From: Bacillota bacterium
Lineage (GTDB): Bacteria; Bacillota; Clostridia; Lachnospirales; Lachnospiraceae
Direction of reading: 5' to 3'
Assembly: GCA_023415635.1 (NCBI GenBank)
Contig: JAEZJV010000068.1
Location: 129,900-193,899, forward strand
DNA length: 64,000 nt
The position numbers and the translations under genes were made by a program. Below the pieces are notes generated by a model. It saw only the letters and a list, made by a program, of their open reading frames with translations. It ran no database searches and had not been told where the DNA came from. Positions 17,884 through 27,384 of this stretch are shown here, piece by piece. The stretch's first letter is position 1; each line of letters opens with the position of its first letter.

Positions 17884-19031
17884 TTATTACCGTGCCGATG
17901 CTGATGGTGCATATCCGGTGTATGGGTATGACTATGAGCCACAGGCAAATGTGTATGCTCATGGCTGTGTTCACCCGCAAATTCCGGCTCATGAATATGA
18001 TCATGATGACCGTCCCGGTGGTTATGCAGATGCTCATGAGTAATTGCTTCATGGGTATGGATATGATCATGCACCTCAGTCATGATAAAGATGGTTCCTG
18101 CAAGCATGACGAAGAAGGCGATCCAGAAGCTATGCGAAATTTCTTCCCTGAAAATTATGAAGGACAAAAAAACTCCAATAAAAGGAGCTGCCGCATAATA
18201 AGCACTGGTACGGGATGCCCCGAGTACTCTCTGAGCACGAATATAAAAATAGATGCTGAGACCGTAAGCCACAAAACCCAACAGCATAGTAAGCAGACAA
18301 TAGAATAGATTACTTACCAGGGAATGACTTAATAAGGCTATGAGTAAGGCGCCGGTACCGGAACCGATTCCCTTAATGACTACAATCTGTATCGGATCCT
18401 TGATGGAAAGCATTCTCGTGCAGTTATTCTCAAAGCCCCAGCAGATACAGGCAAGAAGCACAAAAACAGCACCCAAAGAAAAAGACAGACTGTGGATATC
18501 CTCTATGCTGAGGAGAATACTTGCGAAGGTAATCAGGGCTATGGCGGCCCACATTCTCTTCCCAACAGCTTCTTTAAATATCAATAGAGCAATCAGAGAG
18601 GTGGCGACGATTTCAAAATTGTTCAGCAAAGAAACACTGGCAGGATTAGAAGATTGTAGACCAAACATAAGAAAAACAGGGGCTCCGATATCAAGCAGAA
18701 GCATACAGAGAACATAGGGCAACTCTTTCTTCGTAATGGATGCTTCCTTTGTTCTCCCTCTGCCTTTCACTATAAGCTCCAGCAGTGACATTCCAAGACC
18801 AGCTCCAAGGTATAGTAAGACCGCTATGAATAATGGAGGAAGCTCTGCCAGGAGAAGCTTTGAGAGAGGTGAGCTGATCCCGTATAATAAAGCAGCAATC
18901 AGTGCCATTACAACAGCACTACCCTTTTCAATCCTTTGTAAGTAGTCCTTTCTGTTCTCTTTTTCTCTCCGATCTTCCGGTATTTCTTTGAGCTTGTGAC
19001 CCATTCTGCTTCTACCGTGCCTTTCCAACAA
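17880..19031 (-). CDS. EamA/DMT transporter with histidine-rich C-terminal tail
   Basis: 383 aa. Residues 35-315 form ten membrane helices with the duplicated EamA pattern of drug/metabolite transporters. The last ~66 residues contain 23 histidines in HxH-type runs, a likely metal-binding tail (Ni, Co, Zn or Cu). This suggests transport or buffering of a transition metal. A basic N-terminal extension precedes the first helix. The start is uncertain: TTG at 19031 has a weak site and ATG at 19004 is an alternative. The next gene starts 45 bp downstream, so it may be in an operon with DUF5058/M20. Confidence 0.85.
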   Translation of the reverse strand: MLERHGRSRMGHKLKEIPEDRREKENRKDYLQRIEKGSAVVMALIAALLYGISSPLSKLLLAELPPLFIAVLLYLGAGLGMSLLELIVKGRGRTKEASITKKELPYVLCMLLLDIGAPVFLMFGLQSSNPASVSLLNNFEIVATSLIALLIFKEAVGKRMWAAIALITFASILLSIEDIHSLSFSLGAVFVLLACICWGFENNCTRMLSIKDPIQIVVIKGIGSGTGALLIALLSHSLVSNLFYCLLTMLLGFVAYGLSIYFYIRAQRVLGASRTSAYYAAAPFIGVFLSFIIFREEISHSFWIAFFVMLAGTIFIMTEVHDHIHTHEAITHEHLHNHRDGHHDHIHEPEFAGEHSHEHTHLPVAHSHTHTPDMHHQHRHGNN

Positions 19032-19049
19032 TCATGTCTTCTTTTTGTT

Positions 19050-20417
19050 CTATAAAATCCTTTTTAGTATACCTAAGTCTTTTTTATATGGAGGATAACG
19101 TAAGGGGATATCAATCCGAATTGATTTCTTCAGGATACTTTTCTTATGAGAAAAGGTGTCAAAGCTGTCTCTTCCGTGATATCTTCCCATACCGCTTTCT
19201 CCGACTCCTCCGAAGGGCATATGGGTTGAGCCAAGATGCATTACAGTGTCATTGATGCACCCTCCGCCATAAGAAATATTCTTTATAATCTTATATTCCT
19301 TTGTCTTGCTGGTTGTAAAATAATATAGAGCCAGCGGTTTCGGACGAGCATTAATCTGTGGTATAATGTCCTCAATACAATCAAATTCCAGGACCGGCAG
19401 GATAGGACCGAAGATTTCCTCCTGCATGACCGGACTATTCCAGGATATGTGGTCAAGAATAGTCGGAGCGATTTGCATTGTTGCTCTAGACGAATTCCCA
19501 CCAATAATTACCTTCTCTCCTTCCATCAAAGCAAGAAGTCTGTTAAAATGCTTCTCATTGATGATTTTTGGAAAATTCTCATTCTTTGTCGCATCTGTTC
19601 CATAGAATTTGATGATATAATGTTTCATTCTATCTATGAGCTGTGCTTTCACACTGCTCTGTACCAGAAGATAGTCCGGTGCCACACAGGTTTGTCCTGA
19701 ATTTAAATACTTACCCCATACGATTCTTCTGGCCGCCAGCTCAAGATTCGCGGTTCCATCAACGATACAGGGGCTTTTCCCACCAAGCTCCAACGTCACC
19801 GGAGTAAGATGCTCCGCAGCAGCGTGCATTACTGTCTTTCCGACCTCCACACTTCCTGTGAAGAAGATATAATCAAACTTCTGAGTAAGGAGGGATTGAT
19901 TCGCTTCTCTCCCACCCTGAATAACTGCAACATACTCTTTAGGAAATACCTCTGTCAGAATAAGTTCAATTATCCTTGCGGTATTTGGGGAATAATTTGA
20001 GGGCTTAAGTATCGCACAATTCCCTGCCGCAATTGCCCCCACCAACGGAGATAAAGCCAGCTGGAACGGATAATTCCAGGGTGACATGATTAGGACTATC
20101 CCGTATGGTTCTGAATATATTCGGCTAACAGATGGAAAATTCATAAGTGATGTCTTTACCCTGCGGGGTCTGGTCCATCTCATCAGGTTTTTGATAACTG
20201 CCTTCAATTCCTCCCTTACCATACCGATTTCTGTACCATAAGCCTCAAAGGGAGCCTTACTTAAATCCTTCCGTAAGGCCTCCAGAATTTCTTTTTCATG
20301 TATAGTAATCGCTTGTCCGAGCTTTTTCAAATATTCCATTCGTGTTGTTACATGATAGGTTTTGCCCTGAGCAAAATATTGTCTCTGCCGCTTCATAATT
20401 TCGGTAATATTCTGCAT
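19050..20417 (-). CDS. Aldehyde dehydrogenase (class 3-like)
   Basis: 455 aa NAD(P)-dependent aldehyde dehydrogenase of the ALDH3/YwdH type. The catalytic Cys is in NSGQTCVAPD, the general base Glu in TLELGGKSP, and the cofactor-binding FTGSVEVGK segment is present. The C-terminal hydrophobic region seen in membrane ALDH3 enzymes is absent. Such enzymes oxidise medium or long-chain and aromatic aldehydes. The ATG has a GGAGGAAG site. The EamA gene starts 18 bp downstream on the same strand. Confidence 0.93.
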   Translation of the reverse strand: MQNITEIMKRQRQYFAQGKTYHVTTRMEYLKKLGQAITIHEKEILEALRKDLSKAPFEAYGTEIGMVREELKAVIKNLMRWTRPRRVKTSLMNFPSVSRIYSEPYGIVLIMSPWNYPFQLALSPLVGAIAAGNCAILKPSNYSPNTARIIELILTEVFPKEYVAVIQGGREANQSLLTQKFDYIFFTGSVEVGKTVMHAAAEHLTPVTLELGGKSPCIVDGTANLELAARRIVWGKYLNSGQTCVAPDYLLVQSSVKAQLIDRMKHYIIKFYGTDATKNENFPKIINEKHFNRLLALMEGEKVIIGGNSSRATMQIAPTILDHISWNSPVMQEEIFGPILPVLEFDCIEDIIPQINARPKPLALYYFTTSKTKEYKIIKNISYGGGCINDTVMHLGSTHMPFGGVGESGMGRYHGRDSFDTFSHKKSILKKSIRIDIPLRYPPYKKDLGILKRIL

Positions 20418-20579
20418 AGTGCTTCCTCCTTCCTCTTGTTTATAAGAATATTTTATCCTCTTACATGCGCTATTTCAATTCCTTTTCCCTACAACCATAA
20501 GATAATTTTCTAATAACCGGCGACAGCCGGGTTTTGACCTTCTTATGTAGTTCATAGGTGTATAGAATAGCCTTACCAT

Positions 20580-20650
20580 ATAGAAAAAGGCTACAGCAAT
20601 ATATTTCAGCAACAGATTGTCATCTTTTTCGAAATATATACTGCAACCTT
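20580..20650 (-). terminator. Large imperfect hairpin terminator after the transglycosylase gene
   Basis: Arms at 20631-20650 and 20587-20607 pair imperfectly (about 17 of 20) around a 23-nt loop. On the minus strand the second arm runs into TTTTTCTA. It lies 35 bp beyond the stop of the transglycosylase gene. Confidence 0.6.
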
Positions 20651-20684
20651 AGTATTTCATAAATTAATATTTTTACTTATGCTA

Positions 20685-21488
20685 CTATAAAAGTTGATTT
20701 TTCATAAGCTTCAGGACAGGTGCATTATATGTAATATCCTGTGCATTATTCAAGGTGTTTTTCTCCTCTTCCTCCTGTATCTCCTGCTCATCGAAATTCT
20801 TCAGAAACAGATCAACAAAATTCAGATAATCCTCATAGGAGAACAGAGCACTCAGATCCTCCAGCCCATTTGTCGAAGCTGCATGCGCTATGAGGAAGGC
20901 ATTATTATTCTGTATGGGAGCAGGTACACTCGCAGGCACGGTATTGTTGTCCGCAGTGGTCTGACCGCTTCCCTTATTCACCACAGCACCCCCTGTATCC
21001 ACTCCTTCCTTCAGATAACCCATAATTTTTTTAACATAATTTTGTGTCTCCTCAAAGGGCGGAATTCCATCATATTTAGCTACATTGCCACTTCCGGCAT
21101 TATATGCTGCAAGGGCAAGCTTTGTGTTTCCATCGTATTTTTTTAGCAGACCTGCGATATATTTTGAACCTCCCATAATATTCTGCTCTGCATCAAAGGA
21201 ATCCGTTACCCCTAAGGATTTAGCCGTAGCGGGCATCAGCTGCATGATTCCCTGCGCACCGCAGCGAGACACAGCCTTGGTATTGAAGTTAGATTCTGCC
21301 TTTCCGATTGATTTCAACAATTCCACAGGGACATGATACTTCTCTGCGGCCTCCTGAAAAATCGAATCCAGAGTCTTGCTTTCTCCAAGAAAAGACGAAA
21401 ATCCATTCCCTTCTGAGCTCTTTTTCGTATTACTATTTCCTGCAATATTTATATTTTCTACATTTTTTATTCTGCTGATTTCTGACAT
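20685..21488 (-). CDS. Lytic transglycosylase (SLT domain)
   Basis: 267 aa. The soluble lytic transglycosylase fold covers about 45-165: catalytic Glu65 in KAESNFN, then GAQGIMQLMP and LALAAYNAG with the NYVKKI ending. It cleaves peptidoglycan between MurNAc and GlcNAc. No signal peptide or lipobox is visible, and the tail (170-267) is Asn/Glu-rich without a binding domain, so the export route is unclear. The ATG at 21488 follows GGAG; an in-frame start at 21521 has no site. Confidence 0.88.
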   Translation of the reverse strand: MSEISRIKNVENINIAGNSNTKKSSEGNGFSSFLGESKTLDSIFQEAAEKYHVPVELLKSIGKAESNFNTKAVSRCGAQGIMQLMPATAKSLGVTDSFDAEQNIMGGSKYIAGLLKKYDGNTKLALAAYNAGSGNVAKYDGIPPFEETQNYVKKIMGYLKEGVDTGGAVVNKGSGQTTADNNTVPASVPAPIQNNNAFLIAHAASTNGLEDLSALFSYEDYLNFVDLFLKNFDEQEIQEEEEKNTLNNAQDITYNAPVLKLMKNQLL

Positions 21489-21825
21489 AGTACTCCATCC
21501 TGCCTTCTCAGGCTCTATCATATCTGTATATACTACATAATAATATATCGGAACTAATGATTGTTCCTATTATGCCAATTCTGGATTTTAATAAAATCTT
21601 TTCTTCAGGCTCTGGTTGCTTTCTTCTGACCACTTTTCATAAAATCAATATATTGATCTCCGAAGGGCTGAAATTGCTTCGCTTATCGAAGGTAGACAAA
21701 GTATGACATGCTTCTCAGTATCCAATCGGATACTTAACTCATACATAAATCGTTCTTGAATTTTTTATGTACATGATACTTTTACTGTTAAGATTATATC
21801 ACAATTATTTGATGGGAACAATAAA

Positions 21826-21957
21826 ATGGAACAGATTATAAAATTTATAGGAGAATGTGGTACTTTTTATCTGGTAAGTATGGATAGAGATCAGCCGCGT
21901 GTACTTCAAGCAACCATCTTAAGCTTTACTAACACACCACAGGAAATTCAGCTGTAA
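21826..21957 (+). pseudogene. Shrunken PNPOx-type flavoprotein remnant (43 aa)
   Basis: Forty-four codons with ATG and TAA. The first half (IGECGTFYLVSMDRDQPRV) matches the start of clostridial pyridoxamine-5'-phosphate-oxidase-like proteins, which normally run on into RPFG. The second half (ATILSFTNTPQEIQL) matches their usual last residues, ATIYSFT...IKF. The ~80 residues between are missing, so an in-frame internal deletion is likely. It sits between the transglycosylase and fprA. It may be a dead remnant or, less likely, an expressed micropeptide. Confidence 0.6.
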
Positions 21958-21998
21958 CATTATAAAGTGAAAATTTCTGCAGTACTTACATTATCCTC

Positions 21999-22028
21999 TT
22001 GTTTTCGTAATCTGTTCTGTAGTACAAT
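21999..22028 (+). promoter_or_regulatory. Predicted fprA promoter
   Basis: TTGTTT (21999-22004), 18-bp spacer, TACAAT (22023-22028), giving a start near 22035 and a ~70-nt leader. Confidence 0.4.
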
Positions 22029-22049
22029 GGTATAGGACAAAAATGTCGG

Positions 22050-22074
22050 AAGCTTCCTTAAGGAGGCTTTTGAT
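22050..22074 (+). terminator. Terminator-like hairpin in the fprA leader
   Basis: AAGCTTCC (22050-22057) pairs completely with GGAGGCTT (22062-22069) around TTAA and runs into TTTTGAT. It lies between the predicted promoter and the fprA ribosome binding site, so it could act as an attenuator or 5' stabiliser. Confidence 0.45.
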
Positions 22075-22104
22075 ATTTAATATATATAACAGGAGGTATG
22101 AACA

Positions 22105-23304
22105 ATGCATTGCGTTCAGAAAATAGCACCAAAAGTTTATTGGGTCGGCGGAAATGACAGAAGATTGACACTTTTTGAGAATATGTTTCCTCTTCCAAAT
22201 GGTGTAGCCTATAATTCTTATTTAATCATGGATGAAAAAACAGCCTTGATTGATACAGTAGACCGCTCCATCAGTGATCTATTCATTGAGAATGTGACAC
22301 AGGTATTAAAGGGTCGAAGTCTGGATTATCTCGTAATCAATCATATGGAACCGGACCACTGTGCAAATATTGAAGAAATTGTGCGCCGCTACCCAGAGGT
22401 CAAATTAATCGGTAACAAGAAGACCTTCCAGCTCATAGAGCAGTTCTATGATATGGATATGTCCTCAAATTACACGGAGGTTAAGGAAGGAGAAGAATTA
22501 AAGCTCGGTGAGACGACGCTGCGTTTCTACACAGCCCCCATGGTACATTGGCCGGAGGTTATGGTAACCTATGAAATCAGCAATGGAATTCTATTTTCCG
22601 CAGATGCTTTCGGTTCCTTCGGGGCAGATGCCGGAAATATTTTTGCGGACCAGGTGGATGAATTTGATGTAAATGAAGCAAGACGATATTATTCCAATAT
22701 CGTGGGTCGTTATGGGACCCAGGTTCAAGCATTATTTAAAAAGCTGAACGGTCTGCAAATTAATATGATCTGTTCACTGCATGGATTAATCTGGCGTGGT
22801 GACAGTATTCCTTTCATCCTTGACTTATATGATAAATGGAGCCGTTATGAGCCTGAAAAGAAGGGGGTTGTTCTTGTCTATGCCTCCATGTACGGTAATA
22901 CAGAAAATGTCATGAACGCTCTGGCAAATAAGCTGGCCGAAAGAGGTGTACGTGACATGCGCATGTATGACGTATCGAAGACTCATGCGTCCTTCATTAT
23001 CTCTGATTTGTGGAAGTACAGCAATATGGTGATCGGTTCTTCTACCTACAATATGCATCTCTATTTTGTAATGGATGCTTTATTAAAGGACATCTCCGTT
23101 CTTGGCTTAAAGAACAGGAAGGTTTCCATTATCGGAAATCACTCCTGGGCAAGCGCAGCAATGAAATCCATGAAGGAACAGTTTGAAGCCATGAATAATA
23201 TGGAACTGGTCGGAACTCCTATGGATGTTCGTTCCAGATTAAAAGCAGATAAAGAAACTGACCTTGATGAACTTGCTGATGCAATCGTGGCATCTCTGAT
23301 ATAG
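22105..23304 (+). CDS. fprA: A-type flavodiiron protein (O2/NO reductase)
   Basis: 399 aa cytosolic flavodiiron protein that reduces O2 to water (and/or NO) in anaerobes. The metallo-beta-lactamase-like half carries the diiron ligands His80, Glu82, Asp84, His148, Asp167 and His226. The flavodoxin half starts at about 255 with the FMN loop SMYGNTEN. There is no rubredoxin extension, so electrons must come from a separate carrier. AGGAGG lies eight bases before the ATG. The gene appears monocistronic. Confidence 0.95.
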   Translation: MHCVQKIAPKVYWVGGNDRRLTLFENMFPLPNGVAYNSYLIMDEKTALIDTVDRSISDLFIENVTQVLKGRSLDYLVINHMEPDHCANIEEIVRRYPEVKLIGNKKTFQLIEQFYDMDMSSNYTEVKEGEELKLGETTLRFYTAPMVHWPEVMVTYEISNGILFSADAFGSFGADAGNIFADQVDEFDVNEARRYYSNIVGRYGTQVQALFKKLNGLQINMICSLHGLIWRGDSIPFILDLYDKWSRYEPEKKGVVLVYASMYGNTENVMNALANKLAERGVRDMRMYDVSKTHASFIISDLWKYSNMVIGSSTYNMHLYFVMDALLKDISVLGLKNRKVSIIGNHSWASAAMKSMKEQFEAMNNMELVGTPMDVRSRLKADKETDLDELADAIVASLI

Positions 23305-23509
23305 CCTGTATGAGACAGTGCTATGACAGGCCATGTCTATTATTTCTTTCAAATATAGCTTTCAGGTAATACTGCACTTCATATCAAAGCTTAGGCTTTC
23401 TAATACGAACGCAGGTACTACAAAGAAAGATATTTTGGTAAGTAAAATAGATATGCCCTGCCATAGCGCTTTATTTTATCAGGCTATTTTTATTGTCCCT
23501 CATCCGTTG

Positions 23510-24892
23510 TTATACGGTACTCTCCTTCGGTGTGAAATCCTTCGTCAGCTTCTTAATCCAATCATATCTGTTAACCTTAATTACAGCTACGATACACTTG
23601 AGTACCTGATCACATTTTAGGCATAGGAACACAATCCAGGTTGGAGTATGAAGTACGAATGCCATGATGTAGGATAGTGGAATGACAATTCCCCATATAA
23701 AAATCAAATCATTGATCAGTACAAAATGTACCGCTCCCCCGGCTCGAACGATACCGGTCAGAGTAGACATCTGATAAGCGGTGCCGATCACCGTGAAAGA
23801 AAGAACAATCAACAGAGTATTTACAATGGATAGAGTATCAGCTGAGATGGAATAAAAGCCAAGTACTATATCCTTAATCAGATAAAGAAATATTCCGGTT
23901 GCCATACCAACATATAAGAACACCTTCTGGAATTTTTGCGATATCAGTTTGATATTGTTGAGGTCTCCCTCTCCCACCGCCTTACCCACTATTACTGCCG
24001 AAGCACTTGCCGTCCCATAAACACCGACACTGATTACTGAGTACAGGGTATTTGCAATACTGACAGCAGAAATCGAGGAGGTACCGAGTCTTCCAATAAT
24101 TGCTCCCTGGACAGTTAAGTTAATCCCCCACAGGATATCTCCCATAAGTACGGGAATACCATATCGTATATAGTCCTTCATAAGGATAAAATTCATCCTC
24201 AATAAATCCCGAAGCTTTAACATAAGCTTTCTGTCAACAACCAGTACATAATATACAATGATACCAAATTCAAGTATTCTTGTAATCAATGTTGCTGTTG
24301 CTGAACCTCGAATTCCCATTGCCGGTGCTCCAAATTTGCCAAAGATCAAAATCCAGTTCAATAGTACATTGACAGCAAGGGACATGATTGAGATATATAA
24401 TCCGATTTTAACCGTACCTACGCATCTCATGGATACAAGGAGTACATTGCTGATTGTAAAGAATATATAGGAGAAACAGACTATCCTGATATATTTTACA
24501 GCTTCTGTCAGTACCTCGGGACTATTGGTATACATCCCAAGAATTTGCCTCGGAAAGAAGAAAATGGCAATCCAGAATATTACAGCACAGACAGCGGCAA
24601 ACTTAACCGAAATACTTATGATATCCTTTACACTCTCCTTATCCTTTCTGCCCCAGTATTGAGCTGCAAGTACCAGCTGTGCTGTCCCCAGTCCAACCAC
24701 CAGCATCTGCAATATGATCTGTATCTGATTGCATAAATAGACTCCAGATATAGCCACCTCTCCCAATCGTCCGACCATCAAATTATCCGTAAGTGATATC
24801 GAATAGGATATCATATTCTGTAATGCGATCGGCAGTGCCAGAGCAATCAAATGCCTGTACAGCGATATATTCTTTCTTACTTTATTCCCCAT
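23510..24892 (-). CDS. MATE-family efflux transporter
   Basis: 460 aa, twelve membrane helices arranged as two related halves, with the MATE N-terminal pattern (LALPIALQNMISYS, LTDNLMVGRLG). It exports cationic drugs or metabolites driven by Na+ or H+. The ATG at 24892 is preferred over a TTG at 24910, because AGGAAGG lies between them. The GGDEF gene upstream ends 86 bp before this start on the same strand. Confidence 0.92.
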   Translation of the reverse strand: MGNKVRKNISLYRHLIALALPIALQNMISYSISLTDNLMVGRLGEVAISGVYLCNQIQIILQMLVVGLGTAQLVLAAQYWGRKDKESVKDIISISVKFAAVCAVIFWIAIFFFPRQILGMYTNSPEVLTEAVKYIRIVCFSYIFFTISNVLLVSMRCVGTVKIGLYISIMSLAVNVLLNWILIFGKFGAPAMGIRGSATATLITRILEFGIIVYYVLVVDRKLMLKLRDLLRMNFILMKDYIRYGIPVLMGDILWGINLTVQGAIIGRLGTSSISAVSIANTLYSVISVGVYGTASASAVIVGKAVGEGDLNNIKLISQKFQKVFLYVGMATGIFLYLIKDIVLGFYSISADTLSIVNTLLIVLSFTVIGTAYQMSTLTGIVRAGGAVHFVLINDLIFIWGIVIPLSYIMAFVLHTPTWIVFLCLKCDQVLKCIVAVIKVNRYDWIKKLTKDFTPKESTV

Positions 24893-24978
24893 TATTTTAT
24901 CCTTCCTCAATTTATCAGTCCTGTATAATAGTTTTAATTATATCCTTGATGTCTTTCGCTTCCCTCTGATGAAACAGA

Positions 24979-26550
24979 TTATATGATATAGTAGCTGTCT
25001 TTTCCCATGAGCTTTGCATGATATAGGGCCTGATCCGCTTTTCTAAACAGCTCCTCGTAATCCTCATTTCCATTATTTTGTATGGCAACACCTGCAGAGA
25101 CAGAGCATTTGATGGTGCCATCCAGTTTTACTGCCTCTTTTCTGAAGCCTTTCATAATTTTTCTGACCATTTCCTCTATCGTTTCCTGATCTAAAGTGTA
25201 TGGTATATACATACCAAGCTCATCACCGCCATAGCGGTAGGAAATGCTGTCTCTTTCCGCATATTTCATTAATTGTCTTGCTGTAGCCTTAATCACATCA
25301 TCTCCAAGGGAATGTCCATATGTATCGTTAACCTCTTTGAAATTATCTATGTCAAACAGGATTAATACTCCATTACCTTCTTTTAACAGGTTCGTTATTT
25401 TTTTCTCCGCAAATCTGCGGTTATATAACCCGGTTAAAAAATCCTTTGAGGCAACCTCCTCCAGCTTGGCCCTATTTTCCTCCAATTTTGTGATATCATA
25501 AAGCATCAGGATGATACACAGGACCTCATGGAATTGATCGTATAGAATATCGAAATGAAGCTGGCAGCTGACCTTTTCTCCCATCTTAGCCCTGTTGATA
25601 TTCAATTCCTTTTTATGCTCTTTGATAATCTCCTTTAATCTTGCAGAAGGGGGTTTCCTATCTTCTACAGTATTAAAATACCGATCACGGCTGGTATGTA
25701 GCAGCTCCACTGATTTTTTACCTATAAAAAGCTCCGCACTCTCGTTTAAGTTCAGAATCTCTCCCCTCATATTCAAAAGAAGAATGGGTGTTGTTATTGA
25801 ACTCACAATCTTACCTGCTACCTTAGTTATGGAGATAGATTCCGAATCGATCCTCCGGCAGGAATAATATAGAATGCAGGTAGTAACGAAACCTCCTAAT
25901 ACTGTTCCCGGAAAGGAGGCATATCCCAGTGCAGGCATAATCAGATTGGGTAGAGGTAATATACCAAGTGCAAAAGCCATTTTCAGGATTTGCATCCTGT
26001 CCCTTTTCATTTCTGCCTTTTTATACCAATATATCATAGTTAAGATGACAATAATGCAGATTATTACCGTATATGTGTAAGTAAATACGATCGTTTCTCC
26101 GGTTATGATCCGACGGAAGGATATTCCAAAGGGACTGGTCTCGTATATTACAGAGCCGGGTCGTCCGTTGATGATAACCAGTGGTATCGCAATTAGTGTT
26201 ACCAGCCAGGCTATGGCTCCGACCATGCCGGGCTTTTCCTTTCCGGTGGTCATCTCTATTATTAGTAGAAGGGAATATCCCGTCCAGTAATATAATCCTA
26301 ATAAGCCTATATTTCTTATGATGAAGGCCTGCAATACAGTTTCGGATACGGAAAGCCATCCATATGCCGAGCAACAGAGAAAGCTTGCAATGCACAGAAT
26401 CATCCAATACCTGTTGAGCCGCCCCTCCCGTTTCATCCTATATACCTTGATTCCCATGAGCAGACTCAATAATCCCATTGAATTCAGAGAATAAAACAAA
26501 AGCAATTGTAATATATGATTAATTTCTTCCTTCACCACGATAGTACCCAT
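24979..26550 (-). CDS. Seven-helix sensor with PAS and GGDEF domain
   Basis: 523 aa. Residues 10-230 hold seven or so membrane helices like the N-terminal sensor of 7TM histidine kinases. A PAS-like domain (about 245-355) follows, then GGDEF (365-523, starting DFLTGLYNRR). The signature is GGDEL at 441-445 instead of GGDEF; the two glycines and acidic pair remain, so activity is possible but reduced activity cannot be excluded. The MATE gene follows on the same strand. Confidence 0.88.
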   Translation of the reverse strand: MGTIVVKEEINHILQLLLFYSLNSMGLLSLLMGIKVYRMKREGRLNRYWMILCIASFLCCSAYGWLSVSETVLQAFIIRNIGLLGLYYWTGYSLLLIIEMTTGKEKPGMVGAIAWLVTLIAIPLVIINGRPGSVIYETSPFGISFRRIITGETIVFTYTYTVIICIIVILTMIYWYKKAEMKRDRMQILKMAFALGILPLPNLIMPALGYASFPGTVLGGFVTTCILYYSCRRIDSESISITKVAGKIVSSITTPILLLNMRGEILNLNESAELFIGKKSVELLHTSRDRYFNTVEDRKPPSARLKEIIKEHKKELNINRAKMGEKVSCQLHFDILYDQFHEVLCIILMLYDITKLEENRAKLEEVASKDFLTGLYNRRFAEKKITNLLKEGNGVLILFDIDNFKEVNDTYGHSLGDDVIKATARQLMKYAERDSISYRYGGDELGMYIPYTLDQETIEEMVRKIMKGFRKEAVKLDGTIKCSVSAGVAIQNNGNEDYEELFRKADQALYHAKLMGKDSYYII

Positions 26551-26675
26551 ACGGATGACTCCTTAGTAATATTTTCAAGTGCGTATAAATCGTATCTATA
26601 ATGTTATTATATTAACATACTATAAAGCAATAAGGGAATTAAAATCTTATTAAAAGATTAAATTTTAAAATAGCA

Positions 26676-26706
26676 GAAAAAGCCGCTTCTAAAACAGAAG
26701 TCGGCC
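26676..26706 (-). terminator. Terminator of the flavoprotein operon
   Basis: Minus-strand hairpin GCCGACTTCT-GTTTT-AGAAGCGGC followed by TTTTTCTG, 22 bp beyond the last gene of the MarR operon. Confidence 0.8.
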
Positions 26707-26727
26707 TTCTCTGTAAAAGCATATCAT

Positions 26728-27384
26728 TCATTTAAGGTATGGACTCGGTACCTTATAGTTGATGCCCTTCTCCCTATATAGCTTTTTGATCCTTGCAGTC
26801 ATAAGGCGGCTAAGGATTACTGCGAGAGGGTATGGAACCTTCATAGCTGCCGCCTTATAAAGCTCCTCCGGTGACTCTACACCCATAGCAATATTCTTTA
26901 TAAACTGATGAACAGCCGGTATAATTTTATTAGCTCCAATTGCCTTGTCCAGAGGACGGCCGTCTAAAACCGCTCCTCCTCCCATGACATAACCGCCCAT
27001 CCACTTTACATCATTCTCATCAGAAAAAATATCCAATAGCTTCAGACCGATTTCATGAGTATGTACATAGGGCATTCCGCCTTGGATGAAGCCATACAGC
27101 TTCTGTCCGTGAAGTACTCCTTCTGTCTCTGACATCTGCTCCAGTAGATAAATGGTATCAGCCGGATAACTGACAACATAGCAGGGCCCAATGAATACGA
27201 GAGTATCCGCTGCCTTGATACTGTCCAACAGCTCTCTGATATCCTTTAAGTTCTGGTATAGGTCAGCAATAGTAACCTCATTATTTTTTGTATCAAAGTT
27301 CTCAATTCTCTCTTTAAAGTATTTAGTAAGCATAGACGAAGTACCCTGACTGCGCGGACTTAGATTAATAATAACCGTCTTCAT
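26728..27384 (-). CDS. NAD(P)H-dependent FMN reductase-like flavoprotein
   Basis: 218 aa, flavodoxin-like fold. NLSPRSQGTSS at the N terminus is the FMN phosphate-binding loop, and the GPCYVVSYPAD region is near the flavin. Last of four genes controlled by a MarR regulator; its start overlaps the previous stop by 4 bp (ATGA). GGAGG lies upstream. Likely a quinone or nitro/azo-type reductase, substrate unknown. Confidence 0.85.
   Translation of the reverse strand: MKTVIINLSPRSQGTSSMLTKYFKERIENFDTKNNEVTIADLYQNLKDIRELLDSIKAADTLVFIGPCYVVSYPADTIYLLEQMSETEGVLHGQKLYGFIQGGMPYVHTHEIGLKLLDIFSDENDVKWMGGYVMGGGAVLDGRPLDKAIGANKIIPAVHQFIKNIAMGVESPEELYKAAAMKVPYPLAVILSRLMTARIKKLYREKGINYKVPSPYLK

Noticed and set aside
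17871..18308. Plus-strand 145-codon open frame rich in Met
   Set aside because: It is the exact antisense of the histidine-rich tail of the EamA transporter; CAT/CAC codons read backwards give Met and Val. No ribosome binding site.
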